8,120 nucleotides of DNA from JBBRYB01 sp038238115 (GTDB lineage: Bacteria > Actinomycetota > Actinomycetes > Propionibacteriales > Nocardioidaceae): NCBI GenBank assembly GCA_038238115.1, contig JBBRYB010000110.1:1-8120 (forward strand). The letters are read 5' to 3'. The notes under the pieces were generated by a model. That model ran no database searches. It saw only the letters and a program-made list of their open reading frames with translations, and was not told where the DNA came from. How positions within the stretch are numbered: the stretch's first letter is position 1; the number at the start of each line of letters is the position of its first letter. Both the position numbers and the translations under genes were made by a program. Below are positions 1-6,223 of this stretch, piece by piece.

Positions 1-470
1 CCCGCCGACCCGGTCGAGACGCCGAGGACCGCGCCCAGCTCCGCCGCGGCGAACTCGGCGACCTCGGGAGTCCCGGAACCGCCACGCTGGACCAGCCGCT
101 CCGACCCCGCTGTGCGGGTCGACCGCACACACGCGCCATGCAGGTCCGCCCAATGCGCCGCCAACGCCAGCTGCTCGGCCTGGGCCAGGTTGATCCGCCG
201 CTGCCCGGCTGCCACCCGGTCCAGGGCGTCGCTCGCGTCCAGGTCGTCGACCTGCCCGTAGACCTGCAGATCCTCCACCAGCTCCAGCGCCCGCGCCGCC
301 GCCACCACCTCGAGCTCACCCTGGCGTTGATCGGCCTCCACCGCCAGCAAAGCCCGTCCAGCGACCCGGGCAACCTTCCAGCTCGACACGTCGACGTACC
401 CGCCGCAGCCCTCCGGACCGTCGGGACCGACGGCCTCGGAGTCGTCAGGGTTGACCAACGAGTCGAACAT
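1..470 (-). CDS. DUF222/HNH endonuclease-like protein, N-terminal part (runs off left edge)
   Basis: An uninterrupted minus-strand frame of 156 codons starts at an ATG (470-468) and is still open at the window edge. The translation has the usual N-terminal look of actinobacterial DUF222 proteins (REP13E12 family in Mycobacterium): an acidic start, a helical Ala/Leu-rich stretch (around residues 35-75), then HWADLHG (around 113-119), and near the edge GTPEVAEFAAAELGAVLG, a hallmark of the family. In full-length members a C-terminal HNH nuclease domain follows; it would lie outside the window, so nuclease activity is inferred from the family and not seen. The family is multicopy and mobile-looking in many actinobacteria, with poorly known function. 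The start is supported by a promoter whose expected transcription start falls on or next to the ATG, suggesting a leaderless mRNA. No Shine-Dalgarno is visible. The start codon lies inside a LexA box, so DNA-damage induction is expected. Confidence 0.82.
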   Translation of the reverse strand, partial: MFDSLVNPDDSEAVGPDGPEGCGGYVDVSSWKVARVAGRALLAVEADQRQGELEVVAAARALELVEDLQVYGQVDDLDASDALDRVAAGQRRINLAQAEQLALAAHWADLHGACVRSTRTAGSERLVQRGGSGTPEVAEFAAAELGAVLGVSTGSA

Positions 471-478
471 AAGTTCGA
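463..478 (-). promoter_or_regulatory. LexA (SOS) box overlapping the DUF222 gene start
   Basis: The 16-base sequence TCGAACATAAGTTCGA has perfect inverted arms (TCGAAC/GTTCGA) around a 4-base spacer. It matches the mycobacterial/actinobacterial SOS consensus TCGAAC-N4-GTTCGA without mismatch in the arms. It covers the ATG of the leftward gene and sits immediately downstream of that gene's -10 element, so bound LexA should block initiation until RecA-stimulated LexA cleavage. Because the site is symmetric and lies in the divergent region, an effect on the terC side cannot be excluded. Confidence 0.85.
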
Positions 479-500
479 TACTATCGGGGGCTACCGACAG
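478..500 (-). promoter_or_regulatory. RecA-independent (PafBC-type) damage promoter of the DUF222 gene
   Basis: Read on the minus strand, CTGTCGGTA (500-492) is followed by exactly 8 bases and then TAGTAT (483-478). The described RecA-NDp/PafBC promoter motif of mycobacteria is TTGTCRGTG-N8-TANNNT. Here 7 of 9 upstream positions, the 8-base spacing and the -10 pattern agree; only the two outermost upstream positions differ. The -10 end is 7 bases from the ATG at 470, which places the predicted transcription start at or next to the start codon (leaderless). The -10 abuts the LexA box, so both damage pathways would act on one promoter. Confidence 0.72.
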
Positions 501-540
501 AACTCGCCGGTCACGCGTCCGATCTGAGATGATGAGCACT

Positions 541-637
541 GTCGGAGGGGAGTATTCCCCGACTGTCGTGCCGTCATCACGGGCCATGCCCCGGCGCGGC
601 AGGCTCGGTCACCACCGAGCGGAAGAGACCTCCGGAG
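541..637 (+). ncRNA. yybP-ykoY-like manganese riboswitch aptamer upstream of terC
   Basis: The leader of the TerC gene carries features of the Mn2+-sensing yybP-ykoY class: GGGGAGTA at 547-554, CGTCATC at 572-578 in a hairpin context (CGTG 567-570 with CACG 578-581), and a 3' purine-rich GGAAGAGACC at 621-630. A closing helix pairs CGGAGG (543-548) with CCTCCG (629-634). A strong hairpin at 603-620 (7-base stem, loop CACC) forms another arm. The class is known to control TerC-family and MntP-type Mn exporters, which is exactly the downstream gene. I matched the motif by eye from memory of the consensus; a covariance-model search was not run, and the P2 arm is not resolved here. Confidence 0.8.
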
Positions 638-688
638 TCTGTCCTTACTGAAGCGCCAAGGCGCGAGAGACGCTCCGGAGGTGTGCTC
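628..688 (+). promoter_or_regulatory. Riboswitch expression platform: anti-Shine-Dalgarno helix of terC
   Basis: ACCTCCGGAG (628-637) is perfectly complementary over 10 bases to CTCCGGAGGT (673-682), which contains the terC Shine-Dalgarno GGAGGT (677-682). The left strand shares CCTCCG (629-634) with the aptamer closing helix, so the two structures exclude each other. With ligand the closing helix forms and frees the ribosome site; without ligand the ribosome site is sequestered. A small GCGC-CAAG-GCGC hairpin (653-664) lies within the loop of the sequestering helix. No run of T that would indicate an intrinsic terminator is present, so control is inferred to be translational. Confidence 0.68.
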
Positions 689-1666
689 ATGGATGTCCCT
701 ACCTGGGTCTGGTGGACCACGATCGTCGTCACGGTCGCCATCTTGGCCTTCGACATCGTCATCATCGGCCGGCGGCCGCACGAGCCCTCGATGAAGGAGG
801 TCTCGACAGCGCTCGGGATCTACATCGCGGCCGCTGCGGTGTTCGGAGTCGGGGTCGCGCACTTCTCGGGATTCGAGTACGGCAGTGAGTTCTTCGCGGG
901 CTGGGTCACGGAGTACTCGCTGTCGATCGACAACCTCTTCATCTTCATCATCATCTTGAACAGGTTCGCCGTCCCGCGGGAGTACCAGCAGACCGCGCTC
1001 CTCGTGGGCATCGTGCTCGCGCTGGTCATGCGGGCCGTCTTCATCGTCGCGGGTGCCGCCGCCATCAACACCGTCAGCTGGATCTTCTACGTCTTCGGCG
1101 CGTTCCTCGTCTACACGGCAGTACGGCTTGCGCGAGAGCGGATGCACGACGAGGAGGACGACGACTACCAGGAGAACCGCCTCATCAAAGCGGTCGAGAG
1201 GCGCTTCCCGGCGACCGCCGAGTATCACGGGACGAAGCTGTTCGGGATCGAGGATGGCAAGCGGCTCATCACGCCGATGTTCATCGTCATCATGACGCTC
1301 GGGACCACCGACCTGCTGTTCGCGCTCGACTCCATCCCCGCCATCTACGGGCTCACCGAGGAGCCGTACCTGGTGCTGACCGCGAACATCTTCGCCCTCA
1401 TGGGCCTGCGGCAGCTCTACTTCCTGATCGGCGGTCTCCTCGAGCGACTCATCTTCCTGTCCTACGGCCTGGCGCTCCTGCTCGCATTCATCGGCGTCAA
1501 GCTGATCCTGAACGCGCTGCACGAGAACGAGCTGCCGTTCCTCAACGGTGGGCGGCCCGTGGAGTGGGCGCCGGACATCCCCATCTGGGTCTCGCTCGCC
1601 GTCATCCTGGTGACGCTGGCAGTGACTGCCGGGGCCAGCCTGCTCGTCCGCGAGCGGGTCAGCTGA
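689..1666 (+). CDS. TerC/Alx-family integral membrane metal (Mn2+) exporter
   Basis: This 325-residue protein has the length, hydrophobic pattern (about eight or nine membrane helices) and motifs of the TerC/Alx family, members of which export Mn2+ in E. coli (Alx) and Bacillus (MeeF/MeeY). The family's paired acidic motifs in membrane segments are present: EYSLSIDNLF at 75-84 (E75, D81) and TDLLFALDSIPAIYG at 207-221 (D208, D214). A charged cytoplasmic loop rich in Asp/Glu (around 153-162) separates the two halves, as usual. I chose ATG 689 because GGAGGT ends 6 bases upstream; the in-frame GTG at 683 directly abuts that site. The preceding Mn2+-type riboswitch strongly supports a manganese role over tellurite resistance, the historical TerC name. 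The gene is monocistronic here: its 3' end overlaps the convergent peptidase gene by 8 bases, with no terminator visible between them. Confidence 0.9.
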   Translation: MDVPTWVWWTTIVVTVAILAFDIVIIGRRPHEPSMKEVSTALGIYIAAAAVFGVGVAHFSGFEYGSEFFAGWVTEYSLSIDNLFIFIIILNRFAVPREYQQTALLVGIVLALVMRAVFIVAGAAAINTVSWIFYVFGAFLVYTAVRLARERMHDEEDDDYQENRLIKAVERRFPATAEYHGTKLFGIEDGKRLITPMFIVIMTLGTTDLLFALDSIPAIYGLTEEPYLVLTANIFALMGLRQLYFLIGGLLERLIFLSYGLALLLAFIGVKLILNALHENELPFLNGGRPVEWAPDIPIWVSLAVILVTLAVTAGASLLVRERVS

Positions 1667-2387
1667 GCAGCCGGCCGGCACGCGACACGGTCGCCAGCCG
1701 TTCCGGGGAAAGCAGCATCTCCACTACCCGGCCCTCGGTCTCCGACGCGTGCAGAATCGTCTGCCGGCCCGTCACGAACCCGACGTGCGTGACCTCCTCG
1801 CCCGGCTGCGCAAAGAAATAGAGGTCCCCGGGACGCTCCTCCCCGAGGGGCACCTCGCGGCAGGCTGCGTGCTGCGGGTCGGCGTCGCGGGGGACGACGA
1901 CACCCGCCTGCCGGTAGCTCAGGTGCACGAGACCCGAGCAGTCCAGCCCGTACGGCGACGTACCCCCCCACAGGTAGGGCAGGCCAAGGTGGCGCCGAGC
2001 CAGATATGCGATCTCCACCGCGTCGAGAGGCGCGCTCGTCCTTCCCGGCCGCGCAACGGCTTTGGAGCGCGGTCCCAAGTGGTTCTTCGGCACCCACGCC
2101 GGGTAGCCGCCCGGGTCCTCCGGCGAGGGCTGCCACGGTGCGACGACGCGCACCCAGTCCCCGGACTCCTCGATGATCTCGACGGGCTCGCCGGCCACGA
2201 ACTGAGTCAGCGTGCGGCCGTGCAGCCCCCGCCGACCATCCGCGCCCTGCTGGTCGAGGGCTGTGAGCCACCGCCGCATATCGGGCACCTCGGCGGTCGC
2301 CGCAGCGTCGACGTCGCGTGGGGCGGCAGACGCGGTCCATCCGGTCGAGACTTCGACGCAGATCTGGCTTCCGTTCTCCCCGCTCAC
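1659..2387 (-). CDS. SH3-NlpC/P60 (C40) peptidase, probably intracellular
   Basis: The product has an N-terminal region of about 50 residues, an SH3-like segment (around 55-105, from GRTLTQFVAGEPVEIIEE to GYPAWVP) and a C-terminal NlpC/P60 cysteine peptidase domain (around 120-235). The catalytic residues are readable: C150 in LDCSGLV, H201 in VTHVGFV and a third polar residue H213 in ILHASE. Family members cleave the gamma-D-Glu to diamino-acid bond of peptidoglycan stem peptides. There is no signal peptide or anchor, as in YkfC-type enzymes that process imported muropeptides in the cytoplasm; that role is inferred. I place the start at GTG 2387, giving a 4-base GTGA overlap with the upstream hydrolase stop and implying translational coupling. 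A GTG at 2411 would add eight residues but has no ribosome site. The length (242 residues) is slightly short for SH3-NlpC proteins, which often carry two SH3 modules. Confidence 0.86.
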   Translation of the reverse strand: MSGENGSQICVEVSTGWTASAAPRDVDAAATAEVPDMRRWLTALDQQGADGRRGLHGRTLTQFVAGEPVEIIEESGDWVRVVAPWQPSPEDPGGYPAWVPKNHLGPRSKAVARPGRTSAPLDAVEIAYLARRHLGLPYLWGGTSPYGLDCSGLVHLSYRQAGVVVPRDADPQHAACREVPLGEERPGDLYFFAQPGEEVTHVGFVTGRQTILHASETEGRVVEMLLSPERLATVSRAGRLLS

Positions 2388-3208
2388 TGCAACGCCCGCC
2401 GGTCCGCCCACGACGCGGCCGCCGCACCCGCGATGAGGTCCCGGGCCCGCTGCTCAGGCAGGCTCGACGTCGTACAGACGCTGAGGATGTACGGCGGTGC
2501 GTCGCCTGGGTAGACGATGCCGGCATCGTGGGCCACGCCGTCGACCCAGCCGGACTTGTGCGCGACCTTGGTGCCCGGAGGCAGACCGGGCGGTATCGAG
2601 TCGTTGATCTGCTGCGCGGCCAACGTCGCCAGGATCTCCTCACAGGCATCCGGTGTGGCCGCCCGGTGTTCGGCCACCGCACTCAACATCCGGGCGAGGT
2701 CAGCGGCGGTCACCAGGTTCTCCAGGCCGGCGTCTCGGGCAGGCGAGTCGTCGATCCCGCGTGCCACGACCGTCTGCTGCGTGTCGAGGACCTTCAGCGC
2801 GTCGGCCACAGCCGGCAGACCGACCCTCTCGAGCAGCAGGTTCGTCGCCAGGTTTCCCGACGCGACGATTGCCCGGTTGGCGAGCCAGCGGAGGGCGACC
2901 CGGGTGCCCATCCGCTGCCACGTCTCGGCATCGCTGTCCTCGCTGCGGATCATGGAGAAGGGCCGGGCACCGACCGTCGAGGCAAACGTGTCATGGACAT
3001 CGACGAGCGTGTCCAGGTCCAGGCTCTCGTCGTCGGCTCGACGGTAGGCGGCCACTACCACCGGGACCTTCATGGTGCTCGCCGCGTAGTGCTGCCGGTC
3101 CGCGTCGTGGGCCAACGCCGGTCCGCCGTCGACGGGGCCAACCCACAGCGAGAATGTGCCGTTCGCGGGCAGCCCCGCGACGAACGACGTCAGAGCCGGC
3201 GTGGTCAC
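2384..3208 (-). CDS. Class A beta-lactamase-related serine hydrolase (cytosolic-looking)
   Basis: A 274-residue protein of the beta-lactamase2/penicillin-recognising fold. The nucleophile motif STMK is at 44-47 (S44, K47), the second motif is SGN at 117-119 (the class A SDN position), and the third is KSG at 218-220 (the KTG position). In the omega-loop area (around 155-170, ARDAGLENLVTAADLA) I cannot place the class A E-x-x-x-N deacylation motif convincingly, so true beta-lactamase activity is doubtful. The N-terminus (MTTPALTSFVAGLPANG) is neither charged-hydrophobic nor Tat-like, so secretion is not supported. Start GTG 3208 lies 9 bases after the stop of the hybrid kinase, and the next gene overlaps its stop by 4 bases. 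A role on D-amino-acid or muropeptide substrates together with the peptidase is an inference. It should not be read as a resistance gene. Confidence 0.83.
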   Translation of the reverse strand: MTTPALTSFVAGLPANGTFSLWVGPVDGGPALAHDADRQHYAASTMKVPVVVAAYRRADDESLDLDTLVDVHDTFASTVGARPFSMIRSEDSDAETWQRMGTRVALRWLANRAIVASGNLATNLLLERVGLPAVADALKVLDTQQTVVARGIDDSPARDAGLENLVTAADLARMLSAVAEHRAATPDACEEILATLAAQQINDSIPPGLPPGTKVAHKSGWVDGVAHDAGIVYPGDAPPYILSVCTTSSLPEQRARDLIAGAAAASWADRRALQ

Positions 3209-3217
3209 CGGCTCAGC

Positions 3218-6043
3218 CTACGGCGCTGCTACCGGCGTCTCTCGAGCCAGCAGACCGCGCAGGGCCTCCGTCACCCGGTCGTGCTCCGCCACCACAGGCT
3301 CCGCCACCGAAGAAACGTCGCCGGATGATGTGCGGGCCACCTTCTCGGCCTCCAGCAGCAGGTCGACCAGCCTTCGGGCGCCTACCATCGCGCTGGTCGA
3401 CCGCATGCTGTGGGCAACCCCCGCGACGGTCGCAGCGTCTGCGTCACGCGCAGCTGCGGCGATCTGCTGGAGCTGTAGCGAGCTCTCGTCGAGATAGCTC
3501 CTGATCAGCTCGTCGCGCATGACGTTCCCTTCGGCGCCGTCCACCTGCTCCGTCAGCTCGGCGAGGACGCTTTCGTCGATGGGCGCGGGACCAGTCGCGG
3601 CTTGCTGCTCGGCAGTGCCGGGGCCCGCGCCGTCGATGGTGGTCCGGTCAGCAGCGCGCAGGTTACCCAACACCGCTCGGAGGTCTGCTGCCCGCACCGG
3701 CTTGGCGAGATAGCCGTCCATACCTGCTGCCGCGCACGCGACCCTGTCCTCCACGAGTGCGCTAGCCGTCACGGCGATAATGCGCGGCTGCCCATCGAGA
3801 GGCAGGGAGGCACGAATCTCTCGCGTCGCCTCCAGACCGTCCATCAGCGGCATCTGGATGTCCATCAGGACCACGTCGTACGGCGCCGCCAGGACGGCAC
3901 CGACTGCTTCGCGCCCGTTGACAACCGTGTCGACGGTGTATCCCAGCTTCTGGAGCGTCAGCTGAGCGACCCGTTGGTTGACCATGTTGTCCTCTGCCAG
4001 GAGAATCCGTAGGTCCGGCGGAGGCTGCCAGGCGGTCATGCCGCTCAGTCGATGGTCAGTCTCTAACGGCAGAATTGGGTCGAGGATCAAACGCAGAGTC
4101 CTACGCAGATGCACGCTCTTCACCGGCTTCGTGAGCATGGCTTCAAAGATGTTGCTGACGTCCCCTGGATGGGTGCCGATGCTGGTGAGCAGCACGAGCG
4201 GAAGGTGGACCGAGGTGGCCTGCCGAAGCTCCCGTCCCAGCTCGACGCCGTTCATGTCGGGCATGTTCATGTCGAGCACAGCCACGTCGTAGGAGATGCC
4301 TTGGCTGATGAGCTCAATCGCCTCGGCGGCTGTAGTGACGCTCGTGCAGGCCATGCCGACGTTCGACAGCTGCAGATCGAGGATGTGCAGGTTGGTCGGG
4401 TTGTCATCGACGAGCAGAACCGACTTTCCGGCCAGCTCGGGCGCAGAGGCTCGCGCCAGGTCGTCGACCTGACCGGCATCCGAGGACGGATCGAGGACGA
4501 GGATCGCGGTGAACGTCGAGCCGGCGCATGGCTCGCTGGTGACCTCGAGCCGGCCGTCCATCGCCTCGGCCAGCCGCTGGCTGATGGCCAGCCCGAGGCC
4601 GGTTCCGCCGTAGACGCGGGTGGTCGACGGGTCGACCTGGGTGAACGACCGGAACAGCGTCTCGATTCCGGCCGGCGCGATACCGATGCCGGTGTCGGTC
4701 ACGCTGATCGACACCTGGATGCGGCCGTCGTCTGCCGGCATGGCCGAGGCAGTGACGAGAACTTCACCCTCCTCGGTGAACTTCACCGCGTTGGAGAGCA
4801 GGTTGGACACGATCCGGCCCAGCCGGACGGGGTCCCCCGTCAACCTCGCCGGACAGCTGGGGTCGATGTGGGAGACGAGATCCAGTCCTTTCGTGTCGGC
4901 GGCCACCGCGACCAGATCCAGGCATCCCTCGATCTCCTCGACGAGGTCGAAGGGTGTCGACTCCAGCATCAGCTCACCCGCCTCGATCTTGGAGTAGTCG
5001 AGGATGTCGTTGATGACCGCGAGAAGGGTGAGGCCGCTCGAGTGCACCATGTCGGCGAACTCTGTCTGCTGGTCGTCGAGGCTCGTTCCGAGCAGGAGGT
5101 CCGTCATGCCGATCACCGCGTTGATCGGTGTGCGGATCTCGTGGCTCATTGTCGCGAGGAAGTTCGACTTGGCTGCCGCTGCCGCAAGCGCGGCGTCCCG
5201 GGCCTCGGCAAGGGCATGGACAGCCCGCCGCTGCTCGGTGACATCCAGCGACATGCCACATGTCGCGTACAGCTCGCCCGCCTCGTCGAACAGCGGAAAC
5301 TTCACCGACTGGTAGTAGTGCCGCCCATCCGGAAAGGCGTCGTGCCACTCATCCAGCTGGTAGGAACCAGCCCGCGCGCGGACGTCGTTCGCACGCCAGG
5401 TCGGTGCCATCTTTGGATCCAGCAGCTCGTCGCACTTCCCCAGGATCTCTTCCATCGGTCGCCCCATGATCTCCGCCAGCTTGGGGTTGCCCATCAGGTA
5501 GCGCCCTTGGAGGTCTTTGACGTAGATCGCCGCCTGGCTGTCCTGGATGATGGACTTCAGCATGTGTTCGTTGGCGTCACGCTCAGCCCGCGCCCGGTCG
5601 CGGGCAGCGCCTGCGGCTGCCAGCTCTTCGAGGCCCGCAACCCGCTGCTTTTCCAGGAGGTCCTCGAACAGGGGACCGGAGCCGAACATGGTTCCGTAAT
5701 GGCGGCGCAGGGCGAGGTAGGAGATCGCAACGACAGCGGTCACCAGGTGGGCTGTGGTGATCCACCAGGTCGTCAGCTGCGCGGCGTCCATGGCGCCGCT
5801 GTTGGTCCCGGGGACCGCAGCTATCGCCTGGACGGCGAGCACCGCACGGCCGATGGCGCTGCTGAAGAAGATGGCAGCCGTGGCGACTGCCAGCTTGTTC
5901 CTGCGCAGCTGTCCCGCGCGCACGAGCGGTATGAGGATGAGCCCCGCGATCGCGAAGTAGGCGACGCAGATGACCACGTTCGCGGCGAGGCCGAGCTGCC
6001 ACCACGCGACGAGGCCGAATGGGCCGTCGGTCGATACTGACAA
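3218..6043 (-). CDS. Hybrid sensor histidine kinase (3 TM-PAS-HisKA-HATPase-REC-REC-Hpt)
   Basis: This 941-residue BarA/ArcB-like phosphorelay kinase starts at TTG 6043, chosen because AAGGAGG (6056-6050) lies 6 bases upstream; the frame extends to 6100 without another good site. Domains in order: three membrane helices (about 17-42, 49-76, 91-112), a charged coiled-coil linker (126-165), PAS (about 162-275), HisKA with H301 in MSHEIRTP, HATPase with N418 in the N box, DTGIGI (450-455) and GGTGLGL (479-485). Receiver 1 (540-655) has D546/D547, phospho-acceptor D591, T620 and K639. Receiver 2 (678-795) has E684/D685, D728, T759 and K781. The C-terminal Hpt (about 822-932) has H878 in AHSMRSTS. 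All phosphotransfer residues are intact, so a full internal His-Asp-His relay is possible. The membrane domain resembles ethylene receptors (see findings). It is the first gene of the minus-strand group with the hydrolase and peptidase, and diverges from another signalling pair. Its signal and final partner are unknown. Confidence 0.93.
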   Translation of the reverse strand: MSVSTDGPFGLVAWWQLGLAANVVICVAYFAIAGLILIPLVRAGQLRRNKLAVATAAIFFSSAIGRAVLAVQAIAAVPGTNSGAMDAAQLTTWWITTAHLVTAVVAISYLALRRHYGTMFGSGPLFEDLLEKQRVAGLEELAAAGAARDRARAERDANEHMLKSIIQDSQAAIYVKDLQGRYLMGNPKLAEIMGRPMEEILGKCDELLDPKMAPTWRANDVRARAGSYQLDEWHDAFPDGRHYYQSVKFPLFDEAGELYATCGMSLDVTEQRRAVHALAEARDAALAAAAAKSNFLATMSHEIRTPINAVIGMTDLLLGTSLDDQQTEFADMVHSSGLTLLAVINDILDYSKIEAGELMLESTPFDLVEEIEGCLDLVAVAADTKGLDLVSHIDPSCPARLTGDPVRLGRIVSNLLSNAVKFTEEGEVLVTASAMPADDGRIQVSISVTDTGIGIAPAGIETLFRSFTQVDPSTTRVYGGTGLGLAISQRLAEAMDGRLEVTSEPCAGSTFTAILVLDPSSDAGQVDDLARASAPELAGKSVLLVDDNPTNLHILDLQLSNVGMACTSVTTAAEAIELISQGISYDVAVLDMNMPDMNGVELGRELRQATSVHLPLVLLTSIGTHPGDVSNIFEAMLTKPVKSVHLRRTLRLILDPILPLETDHRLSGMTAWQPPPDLRILLAEDNMVNQRVAQLTLQKLGYTVDTVVNGREAVGAVLAAPYDVVLMDIQMPLMDGLEATREIRASLPLDGQPRIIAVTASALVEDRVACAAAGMDGYLAKPVRAADLRAVLGNLRAADRTTIDGAGPGTAEQQAATGPAPIDESVLAELTEQVDGAEGNVMRDELIRSYLDESSLQLQQIAAAARDADAATVAGVAHSMRSTSAMVGARRLVDLLLEAEKVARTSSGDVSSVAEPVVAEHDRVTEALRGLLARETPVAAP

Positions 6044-6223
6044 CGAATCCCTCCTTCGCCATCCGAGCGGGTGGGAAAGAGAGCCTCCCGCCACCCGCAA
6101 CCGGATCAGGCTAGCGCCATGTCCGCATTTATTGTATTATGTAGAACGTTATCAACAGTAAGGGTGTGGTACCGCCTCGCCCCAGCCAGAGCGCCGTTCT
6201 TCGGGTCGCTGAAGAGGGGAAGG
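6044..6223. promoter_or_regulatory. Divergent intergenic region with AT-rich promoter core
   Basis: This stretch between the hybrid kinase and the REC-kinase gene contains no convincing gene. Around 6127-6161 it is markedly AT-rich compared with its surroundings. On the minus strand TACAAT (6136-6131) is a good -10 candidate for the hybrid kinase, about 80-90 bases upstream of its start. On the plus strand TATTAT (6135-6140) is a -10 candidate for the rightward genes. The two overlap, so the promoters may compete. I find no convincing -35 for either. Confidence 0.45.

Noticed and set aside
138..527. 129-codon plus-strand frame at the left edge
   Set aside because: It is antisense to the DUF222 reading frame, which shows clear family motifs and a matching promoter.
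603..620. Hairpin with 7-base stem considered as an intrinsic terminator
   Set aside because: No T-run follows; it fits better as an arm of the riboswitch.
491..1681. 396-codon minus-strand frame opposite terC
   Set aside because: The composition (Asp/Glu/Arg runs) is that of the reverse complement of a membrane-protein gene; the plus-strand TerC motifs and riboswitch settle the coding strand.
1462..2682. 406-codon minus-strand frame overlapping the peptidase and hydrolase
   Set aside because: It is a shifted frame over two genes with intact catalytic motifs, and is itself Arg/Ser/Gly-rich without motifs.
2318..3504. Several plus-strand frames of 176-336 codons across the hydrolase and the end of the kinase
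   Set aside because: They are Arg/Pro-rich shadows antisense to well-supported genes.
4109..6040. Long open frame on the plus strand (643 codons) antisense to the hybrid kinase
   Set aside because: It mirrors the kinase gene, has low-complexity Arg/Asp/Val-rich composition and no recognisable domain or ribosome site; long antisense frames are expected at this GC content.
6044..6100. Upstream extension of the hybrid kinase to position 6100
   Set aside because: The 19 extra residues include the ribosome site AAGGAGG in front of TTG 6043 and look non-coding.
6071..6223. Upstream extension of the REC-kinase to 6071 or to ATG 6119
   Set aside because: It would run through the AT-rich promoter core; the receiver domain begins right after the GTG codons at 6224/6230, which have purine-rich ribosome sites.
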